A program made the translations under genes and the position numbers. A stretch of 64,000 nucleotides of DNA, taken from contig QJZC01000037.1 of the NCBI GenBank assembly GCA_003247575.1, positions 38,384 through 102,383 on the forward strand, written 5' to 3'. The stretch's first letter is position 1. Each line of letters begins with the position of its first letter. Below the pieces are notes generated by a model that was given only the letters and a program-made list of their open reading frames with translations, was not told where the DNA came from and searched no databases. Below are positions 57,536-64,000 of this stretch, piece after piece. Source of the stretch: Pseudomonadota bacterium. GTDB taxonomy: Bacteria > Myxococcota_A > UBA9160 > SZUA-336.

Positions 57536-57886
57536 TCAGCTCTGGCAGCGGTACAGGTCGAACGTCTGGCGTCCGTCCTCGATCGGGCTGGTCGGGACGA
57601 TCGTGTCTCCACCGTATTGTGCGGCTTCGTTGCGTGCGAGGTCGGCGAGCTCTCGAGCGACTCGCGTGGCCGAACGATCGAATCCCACGAATCGCGCCAG
57701 CACCTTACTGTTGATCGTCCCGACTTTCTTGCAGTCGGCCGCGCGTTCCGGCGTCACGAGCGCGACCTGCTTGCCGGCTTCCGTGAGCTCGACGAAGGCA
57801 CAGCTCGATAGGCCCAGGATCATGACTCCGGCGGCGCACGCACGCTGGAGTGAAGGGCGAGAGGCGAGAGGGCTGACTGCGCGCAT
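57536..57886 (-). CDS. DUF4156-type lipoprotein
   Basis: A 116-residue protein. The signal peptide ends in a lipobox (GLSSC), followed by VTPERAADCKKVGTINSKVL, with the conserved Cys and VG of DUF4156 proteins. The C-terminal NEAAQYGGDTIVP and YRCQS follow. It is membrane-anchored and of unknown function. It is convergent with the small gene ahead of it. Confidence 0.75.
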   Translation of the reverse strand: MRAVSPLASRPSLQRACAAGVMILGLSSCAFVELTEAGKQVALVTPERAADCKKVGTINSKVLARFVGFDRSATRVARELADLARNEAAQYGGDTIVPTSPIEDGRQTFDLYRCQS

Positions 57887-58000
57887 GGACTCGAGGTTCC
57901 TCCCAGAATTTGCCTGTGCCGCATCCTAGCGCATCGCAGAGGGGTGCGGGGGGCTGCCTGCTTGCGCTATTAAGCGCGCCGGTAGTGAAAGGAGGTCCCC

Positions 58001-59098
58001 ATGGAGCGGATTCAGCGACGCACAGGTCATTTCCTCGAAGACTTTCGACCCGGGCATCTCATGCGCCACAAGGGCGGCAAGACCGTGACGGAGGGCCTCT
58101 TCACCACGTTCACCGAGTTCTCGATGACGAGCAATCCGTTCTCCAAGAATGCCCGCTACGCTCGCGCGTACGGCTACTCTGGCTTGGTCTGCCCTCCTGG
58201 GCTGGTGATGCTGATCGCCTTCAGTCAGACAGTCGAGGACATCTCGGAGAACGCGCGCACCAATCTCGAGTACATCGACATGAAGTTCGGTGCCCCGGTC
58301 TACGTGGGCGACACCATCGAGGCGGAGACCAAGATCCTGGGTGTGCGGGCATCGAAGAGCCGGCCCGACCTGGGAATCGTCCACGTGCAGTCGACTGCGC
58401 GCAAGCATGTCGGCACGCCCGACGAGGTCGTCGTCTGCACCTGGGAGCGCAAGGTGCAGGTCTTCAAACACGATCCTGCAGCGGAGCTACACGAGGGACA
58501 GGTGGATCCGGATCCGATCCCGTGCGAGCTCTTCCTGCCTCCGTACGACCCCAAGACCGATTACAAGTCGATGGCGCATTTGAGCAGCAGCGACAGCTAC
58601 TTCGAGGACTTTCGCACGGGGACCATCCTGGTGCACTCGCGCGGGCGCACCGTGACCTCGGAGCACATTCACCTGACCGCCGTGCTGGACAACACCAGTC
58701 AGGTTCACTGCAACCAGTTCATGATCGACTGTGATCCCGAGCGCTATGCGGGTGGGAAGCTCATCATCTTCGGTGGCATTCCATTTACTTTGTGCCTGGG
58801 GCTTTCCTGCCCCGATATCGGCGACAACGCGCTGGGAGACCTGATCTACACCACGGGTCGCCACACGGCTCCCCTGTTCGCGGGAGACACCGTATTTGCC
58901 GAAACGGAGATCCTTGGCGTGCGCGACCTCGACGGGCGGCCCGATCTGGGGATCGTCGAGACGCGTCTGCGCGGCTACAAGTTCGAGCGCGCGCAGGGTG
59001 AGCAGCACGAGGGCGTACCTCGCGGATTCCGCAAAGTTCAGATCTTCGAGCTCGACCGCCAGCTGGTGATGAAGCGTCGCTCGCACTACGCCGGCTGA
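58001..59098 (+). CDS. Double-hotdog MaoC-type hydratase (candidate mesaconyl-CoA hydratase)
   Basis: A 365-residue protein with two related MaoC halves. Each starts with EDFRxGxxxxH (EDFRPGHLMRHKGGKTVTEG near 14 and EDFRTGTILVHSRGRTVTSE near 200) and ends with GDTxxAETxILGVR. The tandem arrangement and the FxLPP linker fit mesaconyl-CoA or beta-methylmalyl-CoA hydratases. It would hydrate mesaconyl-CoA, downstream of Ecm. Perfect SD AAAGGAGGT lies before the ATG. The assignment is by family. Confidence 0.75.
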   Translation: MERIQRRTGHFLEDFRPGHLMRHKGGKTVTEGLFTTFTEFSMTSNPFSKNARYARAYGYSGLVCPPGLVMLIAFSQTVEDISENARTNLEYIDMKFGAPVYVGDTIEAETKILGVRASKSRPDLGIVHVQSTARKHVGTPDEVVVCTWERKVQVFKHDPAAELHEGQVDPDPIPCELFLPPYDPKTDYKSMAHLSSSDSYFEDFRTGTILVHSRGRTVTSEHIHLTAVLDNTSQVHCNQFMIDCDPERYAGGKLIIFGGIPFTLCLGLSCPDIGDNALGDLIYTTGRHTAPLFAGDTVFAETEILGVRDLDGRPDLGIVETRLRGYKFERAQGEQHEGVPRGFRKVQIFELDRQLVMKRRSHYAG

Positions 59099-59217
59099 CG
59101 CCCCCGGGAGTCAGCTCCACGCGCTTGTCTGCCGATCAGTTCCGCGGACCTTCCCGTTCGAGCCCGTGTCCCGCGACGTGAGCGGACGCGAGGCGGTTGG
59201 GAAGCTGGGGGACGCGC

Positions 59218-60852
59218 ATGGCCACGACCAGCGAGCTGTGCATACTGATCGTCGACGACGATGCCTTCGAGCGGGAGCGCTGTGCGCGCTTCCTGCGCGC
59301 CGACCGGAAGGCTACCTACGCGATTCTGGAGGCTGACGGGGCGGAAGCGTCGCGTCGGGTTCTGGCCGAGAGGGTGCCCGACTGCGTCCTGCTCGACTAC
59401 TCGCTGCCAGACGCCGATGGGATCGCCTTCGTCGCCGAGCTCTCCGACGAGCAGGGGCGGATCGCCCTGCCCGTGGTGATGATGACCGCCGAGAGCGATG
59501 CGGACATCGCGGTGGCTTCGATCAAGGCAGGTGCGCAGGACTACGCCGTCAAGAGCCGGCTGACCGCCGAAGGTCTGTCGCGCAGCATCCGCAATGCGGT
59601 CGAGAAGGTGGCGCTGCGCCGCGAGCTCGAGAGGCAGCAGGATGCACTGAACGAGTCTCGCAAGCGTGAGCTCGAGATGAAGGAAGAGCTCCTCTCTCAC
59701 GTCTCGCACGAGCTCCGGACGCCGCTCACGGCGGTTCATCAGTTCGTCTCGATCCTGCTCGACGAGGTTGCGGGCGAGCTCAATCCCCAACAAAAGGAGT
59801 TCCTGTCGATCGTCTACAGGAACGCGAAGCAGCTGCGCGACATGATCGGCGACCTGATGGACGTCGCCCGGGGTGGCGCCGGGAAGCTCACGGTGGAGCC
59901 GAACGTCACCGCGCTCGAGCCGCTGCTCCAGGAGGTGGCCCAGTCGTTGTCCGATCCGGCGGGGGAGCGCGCGGTCTCGATTGAGCTCATGCCCACGGAA
60001 GCGCTCCCGAGGGTGCTCGCGGATGCATGCCGCGTGCGCCAGATCCTGGGAAATCTGATCACGAACGCGATCAAGTTCTCGCCTCAGAACGCCCGAGTCC
60101 TGCTGCGCGCCGAGTTGCAACCGACCACTCCCGAGTCCGGCGGCCCGGCGTTCGTGCGCGTATCGGTGCAGGACTTCGGCAGCGGGATCGCCGACGGCAG
60201 CCTCGGGCAGATCTTCGAGCGCATGCATCAGGAGCCCGGGAACACGCAGGCGAGCCGCCGGGGGCTCGGGCTGGGCTTGTACATCTGCCGGCAGCTGGTC
60301 CAGGGGCATGGCGGAGAGATCTGGGCGGAGAGCCGCCTCGGCGAGGGCAGCCAGTTCCACTTCACCCTGCCGGTCTACTCCCTGAGCCGGCTGCTGCGAC
60401 CGCTGTTGACCCTGGCAGAGGAGCCGGAGGACGGCTGTCATCTGGTCGTGGTGGAGCTGCGCCTGCCCGAGGCGACGGACTCGGACGAGCTCGACCTCGC
60501 CTTCAACGCGCTGCACCACGAGATCGAAGCCCTCGTGCACCGCAACCGCGACGTGGTACTGCCGCGGACGCGCATGCAGTCCCGGCATGCCGGACCGCCG
60601 CGTGAGATGTGCTTCGTGGTTGCGCACGCAGGGGTCGAGGCCGCGCGCCGCATGGGCTCTCGTCTGTTGCGGGCTCTGCGCCGCTCCGAGGTCGTCCGCG
60701 GACTCGAGGCGGAGGTGGCGATTCGCAGTCACCCCGTCGTTCTGCCCTCGCGCGACTCCCTCGAGGTTCAGAGCTGGCTCGAGCGCGTCGCCCAGGGCGT
60801 GCAGCGAGCCATCGATGGCGAGCTGCGTAGCTCGGGGCTCGTGCTGCCCTAA
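59218..60852 (+). CDS. Receiver-histidine kinase hybrid with extra C-terminal domain
   Basis: A 544-residue protein. Receiver domain: residues 7-120 with IVDDD, phosphoacceptor Asp60 (VLLDYSLPD) and Lys112. HisKA: LLSHVSHELRTPL (His164). HATPase: NLITNAIKFS, DFGSGI, GLGLGL. The last 150 residues (about 395-544) form an alpha/beta region with HLVVVELRLP and CFVVAHAG strands but no GGDEF-type motifs. The input signal would come through the receiver. No cognate regulator is adjacent. Confidence 0.88.
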   Translation: MATTSELCILIVDDDAFERERCARFLRADRKATYAILEADGAEASRRVLAERVPDCVLLDYSLPDADGIAFVAELSDEQGRIALPVVMMTAESDADIAVASIKAGAQDYAVKSRLTAEGLSRSIRNAVEKVALRRELERQQDALNESRKRELEMKEELLSHVSHELRTPLTAVHQFVSILLDEVAGELNPQQKEFLSIVYRNAKQLRDMIGDLMDVARGGAGKLTVEPNVTALEPLLQEVAQSLSDPAGERAVSIELMPTEALPRVLADACRVRQILGNLITNAIKFSPQNARVLLRAELQPTTPESGGPAFVRVSVQDFGSGIADGSLGQIFERMHQEPGNTQASRRGLGLGLYICRQLVQGHGGEIWAESRLGEGSQFHFTLPVYSLSRLLRPLLTLAEEPEDGCHLVVVELRLPEATDSDELDLAFNALHHEIEALVHRNRDVVLPRTRMQSRHAGPPREMCFVVAHAGVEAARRMGSRLLRALRRSEVVRGLEAEVAIRSHPVVLPSRDSLEVQSWLERVAQGVQRAIDGELRSSGLVLP

Positions 60853-60969
60853 TCCTGGCCAGGGGCGGATGCGCACAAGTCTCGCTGGCGCGGGAATAGG
60901 GCCACGTGGCAGACTGTGTCCGTTCTCGGGGGTCGCTGGCCGCTTGTGCTCGGATGCCGCAGATCCGAT

Positions 60970-61011
60970 AACCCTTCGGGGTCAACCCTTCAGGGCCAAC
61001 CTTGTGGGGCC
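60970..61011. repeat. Three tandem 14-bp mini-hairpin units
   Basis: AACCCTTCGGGGTC, AACCCTTCAGGGCC and AACCTTGTGGGGCC follow one another. The first two fold as ACCC/CCC stems around TTCG or TTCA loops. They lie 126 nt upstream of exbD in a 284-nt gene-free stretch. Confidence 0.6.
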
Positions 61012-61088
61012 ATGCGGTCAGCCGGCACGTCGTGGTGCGCCGTGCCGAAGGTCGGGCCTCGAGCGATCCATAGCCATCGAACGATCCG

Positions 61089-61106
61089 GTGAATCCGCAG
61101 ATTCAC
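61089..61106. promoter_or_regulatory. Inverted repeat upstream of exbD
   Basis: GTGAATC and GATTCAC form perfect 7-bp arms around CGCA. It ends 30 nt before the exbD start and could be an operator or an RNA hairpin in the leader. Confidence 0.4.
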
Positions 61107-61136
61107 GAGATCGGAGCCTGGGGAGAGGAAGACGAC

Positions 61137-61553
61137 ATGGGCCGCAGAATCCGGCGCCGGAGCGCAGAAGACGATAGCGAGGTCAACGTGACGCCGATGC
61201 TCGACGTCGTCTTCATCATGTTGATCTTCTTCATCGTGACGGCCTCCTTCGTCAAGGAATCGGGCCTCGACATCAACCGCCCCGACGGCCAGACGCAGAA
61301 CGACGAAGACGACAAGGACAAGAAGTCGATCCTCGTCCAGATCAATGGCCAGGATCAGATTCGCGTCGGCCCCCGCGTGGTCGACCTTCGCGCCGTGCGT
61401 CCGAACATCGAGAACCTGCTCGCCGAGGACCCGAACAAGTCGGTCATCGTCCGCGTAGACGAGAACGCCAGCAACGGTGTCTTCGTCACCGTCTGGGATC
61501 AGGCGAAGCAGGCGGGTGCAGCGAACCCCGTCCTGGTTCAGCCCGCCAAGTAG
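61137..61553 (+). CDS. exbD: ExbD/TolR family biopolymer transport protein
   Basis: A 138-residue protein. After a charged leader, NVTPMLDVVFIMLIFFIVTASF is the single transmembrane helix, with the conserved channel Asp in MLD. A periplasmic domain follows. ExbD uses the proton gradient, with ExbB, to drive TonB or motor complexes. No ExbB/TolQ gene lies next to it. The ATG follows a GAGGAAG. Confidence 0.92.
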   Translation: MGRRIRRRSAEDDSEVNVTPMLDVVFIMLIFFIVTASFVKESGLDINRPDGQTQNDEDDKDKKSILVQINGQDQIRVGPRVVDLRAVRPNIENLLAEDPNKSVIVRVDENASNGVFVTVWDQAKQAGAANPVLVQPAK

Positions 61554-61601
61554 CTGAGTTCAGTCCCGGCCCCGGCCGTCTGGGTTCCGGGCTCCTGAGC
61601 C

Positions 61602-62375
61602 TCAGGCGAGCTCGACGATCACGGGAGCGTGATCCGAGGGTGTGAGGCCCTGCTTCTTCTTGCGGAAGTCCCGATCGATCGTGGCGTCCTGCATGCGTTC
61701 GGCGAGGGACTCACCTGCGAGCACGAAGTCGATTCGAAGCCCGCGGTTCTTGGGGAACGCACCGCTTCGGTAGTCCCACCAGGAGTAGCTGCGCTCGCTC
61801 GGGTGCTGGAGTCTGAACAGGTCTTGGAGCCCCGCGGCGGCCAAGCGCCCGATCCGCTCCCGCTCTGGCTTCGTATGGAAGATGCTCTCCGTGGGATCGG
61901 GGTCGTGGCACGTGTCGAGCGGTGTGGGGCACACGTTGAAGTCGCCGCAGAGGACTTCCGGGTTGGATCCAGCTGGGCGCTTCTCTGCGCGCTCGATCAG
62001 GGCGTCGTACCAGGCGAGCTTGCGCCCGAAGTCGGGGTGCTCCGTCGACTTCCCATTCGGGCAGTAGACCGTCGTGAAATCGAGCCCGTAGCAGTGCGCA
62101 GAGATCAGGCGAGCGCCCATGTCTTCCTGACCGGAGAGCCCCCGTTCGAGCAGCTCGGCCGGCTCTCTCGATAGGACCGCCACCCCGTTCCACGCCTTCT
62201 GGCCGTGCACCAGCACGTGGTAGCCGCGTTCCTGGAAGGGTTCGAGGGGAAATTGATCGTCCATCAGCTTGATCTCCTGCAAACCGACGAGATCGGGCTG
62301 GCGATCATCCAGCCAGGTCAGCAGGAATTCGAGGCGCGCACGCAGTCCGTTGATGTTCCAGGTGGCGATTCGCAT
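61602..62375 (-). CDS. xth: Exodeoxyribonuclease III
   Basis: A 257-residue AP endonuclease/3'-5' exonuclease. It has MRIATWNINGLRARL, VGLQEIKLMDDQFP (catalytic Glu), LCGDFNVCP (Asp/Asn) and SDHAPVIVEL (catalytic His). It acts in base excision repair. Homologues begin at MRIATWN, so I prefer 62375 to the ATG three codons earlier. It is divergent from mazG. Confidence 0.95.
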   Translation of the reverse strand: MRIATWNINGLRARLEFLLTWLDDRQPDLVGLQEIKLMDDQFPLEPFQERGYHVLVHGQKAWNGVAVLSREPAELLERGLSGQEDMGARLISAHCYGLDFTTVYCPNGKSTEHPDFGRKLAWYDALIERAEKRPAGSNPEVLCGDFNVCPTPLDTCHDPDPTESIFHTKPERERIGRLAAAGLQDLFRLQHPSERSYSWWDYRSGAFPKNRGLRIDFVLAGESLAERMQDATIDRDFRKKKQGLTPSDHAPVIVELA

Positions 62376-62424
62376 GGGCGGCATTGTAGGCCCGGATGCG
62401 GTCCGCGTCGGCTACTCTGCGCAC

Positions 62425-63168
62425 GTGGCCGAGCTCGAAACCCTGAGACGCATCATGCGGCAACTGCGGGATCCGGAAGGGGGCTGCCCGTGGGATCTGG
62501 AGCAGGACTTCGAGAGCATTGCGCCGTACACGATCGAGGAGGCCTACGAGGTCGAGGACGCGATCCGTCGTCAGGACTTCGAGGAGCTCCGCGGCGAGCT
62601 CGGAGACCTACTGCTGCAGGTGGTCTACCACAGCCAGCTCGCCGAGGAGGCGGGCCACTTCGAGCTCTCGGGCGTGGTGGAGGGGATCTGCGACAAGCTG
62701 GTCGCCCGCCATCCGCACGTCTTCGGAGATGTGGCTCACCCGCTCGACCGCGCTGGCGTGACGGACCGGTGGGAGGAGCGGAAGGCTTCCGAGCGATCTG
62801 CTCGCGGAGCCGAGAGTGCCCTCGACCATATCCCACGCGCGCTACCTGCGTTGATGCGGGCGGCCAAGCTCGCTGCCCGCGCCCAGCACGCCAAGCTGGG
62901 CCCAGATCCCGAGGCTGCGCTGTGGGCCAAGATGGAGGAGGGCCTCGGCTCGCTCGGGGCCCCGGAGCTCGGGCGGCTGCTGGCGCTCTCTGCCCGCCAG
63001 GCGGCCAGGATGGGTCTGGATCCCGAGGCGCTGGTGCGCGACGAGAACGCTCGCTTCGAGGCAGTCGTACGTCAGCGGGAGCGGCTCCAGGCGGAAGGCG
63101 GGCGTTCGGAGGAAATCGAGCGCCGTACGCAGTCGGGTGGTCCACTTCGGGGACGTAGCGGCCGATAG
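62425..63168 (+). CDS. mazG: MazG nucleoside triphosphate pyrophosphohydrolase
   Basis: A 247-residue MazG. PEGGCPWDLEQDFESIAPYT is the family opening. TIEEAYEVEDAI and ELRGELGDLLLQVVYH give the ExxE...ExxD metal site. It hydrolyses (d)NTPs and so limits mutagenic nucleotides. A GTG start is chosen because the ATG at 62374 would abut the divergent xth start, leaving no promoter room. Confidence 0.93.
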   Translation: MAELETLRRIMRQLRDPEGGCPWDLEQDFESIAPYTIEEAYEVEDAIRRQDFEELRGELGDLLLQVVYHSQLAEEAGHFELSGVVEGICDKLVARHPHVFGDVAHPLDRAGVTDRWEERKASERSARGAESALDHIPRALPALMRAAKLAARAQHAKLGPDPEAALWAKMEEGLGSLGAPELGRLLALSARQAARMGLDPEALVRDENARFEAVVRQRERLQAEGGRSEEIERRTQSGGPLRGRSGR

Positions 63169-63286
63169 TGTCCTCGGAGCCGCCAGGGGCGTCAGAGGGC
63201 GCCCCGAGTGGCCGGGCCCGGACGAAGGCTCAGCCGTCGCCGGGCGAGGCTGTCGCACACGCTGAGATTGTCGGAGGACTGGAGAA

Positions 63287-63637
63287 GTGGACTGCATTCT
63301 GGAGCACGAACGCCTGGACCTCATTCGAGAGCTCGATCCTGATGGGTCGGCCGGGCTGCTCTCGCGCATGGTCGATGCCTATGCGGATCAGGCGCCGCGC
63401 CAGGTGTCGGGAATCCTCGAGGCGGCCGCCGAATCCGACTTCGAGACCGTGGCGGGTTTGGCACACACGCTCAAGTCCGCGTCGATCAATCTCGGGGCCG
63501 CCGAGATCCATGCGCGCGCGAAGCGTCTGGAGGCGGCGGCGCGCGAGAAGAGCGCCGAGCGGATCGCTCCGGAGCTCGAGGGCCTCGAGCAGGAGCTCCA
63601 CAAGGCGCTCGGCGCGTTGAAGTCGCTCGAGAGCTGA
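63287..63637 (+). CDS. HPt (histidine phosphotransfer) domain protein
   Basis: A 116-residue four-helix HPt protein. AHTLKSASINLGA carries the phosphoacceptor His60. The rest is helical with no other domain. It would shuttle phosphate between receivers in a phosphorelay. GGAGG is 9 nt before the GTG. The receiver-kinase at 59218 is a possible partner, but three genes lie between. Confidence 0.9.
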   Translation: MDCILEHERLDLIRELDPDGSAGLLSRMVDAYADQAPRQVSGILEAAAESDFETVAGLAHTLKSASINLGAAEIHARAKRLEAAAREKSAERIAPELEGLEQELHKALGALKSLES

Positions 63638-63665
63638 CCCGGATATTTCACCATCCCGGTGGAGA

Positions 63666-63735
63666 GGCTCTGGAATCGCGGCCGCCGGGCCTGGTCGCCG
63701 ACTCCCAACGGCCCGGCGGCCGCGATTCCAGAGCC
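63666..63735. repeat. Perfect 25-bp inverted repeat, 20-nt loop
   Basis: Arms 63666-63690 and 63711-63735 are exact reverse complements (GGCTCTGGAATCGCGGCC...). The 20-nt loop is ctggtcgccgactcccaacg. It lies 28 nt after the HPt stop. No T-run follows, so a simple intrinsic terminator is unlikely. Confidence 0.9.
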
Positions 63736-64000
63736 CCGGTCGTCCCGGGGTGGGCACGGAGAGGGGACCTCGCTGCGCTTCTCGGTTGGACGCCGCCGCG
63801 CGGCCGAAGGGTTCCTGCCTGGATGCGCTCCGATTCGTCGAGGTCCTAAACCGGATCCGAGCGCTTCCCGTACCCGCCACCTGAGCCAAGCTCCCGGCCC
63901 CAAGCGCCGCAAAGGACACGTGCGTCCGGGCGCAGGCGTCCACCCGAGGAAATCCCGGATCCGCTCCCCGGCGGCCCACCCCGGACGACCGGGGGCTCTG
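63711..64000. mobile_element. Possible terminal-inverted-repeat element, cut by window end
   Basis: A 27-nt segment (63729-63755) returns as its near-exact reverse complement at 63974-64000 (two single-base indels). The right copy ends GGCTCTG, the first bases of the 25-bp arm. About 218 nt between them carry no supported gene. This could be a MITE-like element whose right end lies beyond the window. Confidence 0.4.

Noticed and set aside
59086..60876. A 596-codon open frame antisense to the histidine kinase
   Set aside because: It is the mirror of a G+C-rich gene with a very strong motif record on the plus strand. The translation is His/Arg/Gln-rich with no domain.
61561..61620. A terminator hairpin between exbD and xth (CCTGAGCCTCAGG)
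   Set aside because: The stem is only 6 bp with a 1-nt centre and no T-tract, too weak to support a call.
63230..63979. A 249-codon minus-strand frame over the HPt gene and the right-edge repeats
   Set aside because: It runs through the inverted repeat and is antisense to a clear HPt gene, with no protein features.

Overview
The window is compact, G+C-rich chromosomal DNA (roughly two-thirds G+C by eye) of a Gram-negative, aerobic bacterium. Supporting genes include lipoprotein signal peptides, a TonB/Tol-type ExbD, the BatA-E/MoxR cluster, ETF, an aerobic cobalamin gene (cobF) and a cobalamin-dependent ethylmalonyl-CoA-type mutase. The mix resembles large-genome deltaproteobacterial-grade lineages (Myxococcota, Binatota and relatives), but this placement is a low-confidence inference. 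I found no rRNA, tRNA, CRISPR array, prophage or recognisable transposase. Many neighbouring genes overlap by 1-17 bp (ATGA, GTGA, TTGA), and two convergent pairs share a CTAG that supplies both stop codons.

1-7.9 kb: the end of a class III aminotransferase, then a minus-strand set (cobF, PuuB-like FAD amine oxidase, HAD phosphatase, HDAC/acetylpolyamine-amidohydrolase-like enzyme) that suggests amine or polyamine breakdown. Next come a nucleoside deoxyribosyltransferase, acylphosphatase, TatD nuclease and asd. The asd leader carries a promoter, a threonine-rich leader ORF and an intrinsic terminator, which together look like a threonine attenuator.

7.9-15.2 kb: an operon for an N-type (predicted Na+-translocating) F-ATPase, in the permuted order c-b-alpha-gamma-beta-epsilon-Q-a. 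It has no delta subunit and no atpR, and it is followed by a single-domain Gdt1/TMEM165 cation transporter and an FMN-binding protein. 15.3-19.9 kb: a B12 mutase operon (ecm/meaA, two MeaB-type GTPases, cobalamin adenosyltransferase).

20.3-25.4 kb: a Cys-rich CWC protein, a methyltransferase and a 1264-residue pseudokinase-STAND ATPase. 25.4-29.9 kb: pdxJ with a heterodimeric ABC exporter. 30.0-40.4 kb: a seven-gene MoxR/Bat operon with a giant BatB-BatC fusion. 40.4-53.4 kb: M3 peptidase, alpha/beta hydrolase, Yip1-like protein, MBL hydrolase, etfBA, an alkyltransferase-like protein, TraB/GumN, CPBP protease, two SDRs, and two DUF2007-zinc ribbon proteins flanking a glutaredoxin.

53.4-64 kb: an acetolactate-synthase-like TPP enzyme, a sigma-54 activator, an ECF-like sigma factor with an upstream iteron-like array, a lipoprotein, a double-hotdog MaoC hydratase (candidate mesaconyl-CoA hydratase), a receiver-histidine kinase, an orphan exbD, exonuclease III, MazG and an HPt protein. 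The right edge holds a perfect 25-bp inverted repeat and the start of what looks like a terminal-inverted-repeat element cut by the window end. The mutase, its chaperones, the adenosyltransferase, CobF, the MaoC hydratase and ETF together fit an ethylmalonyl-CoA type of acyl-CoA assimilation.
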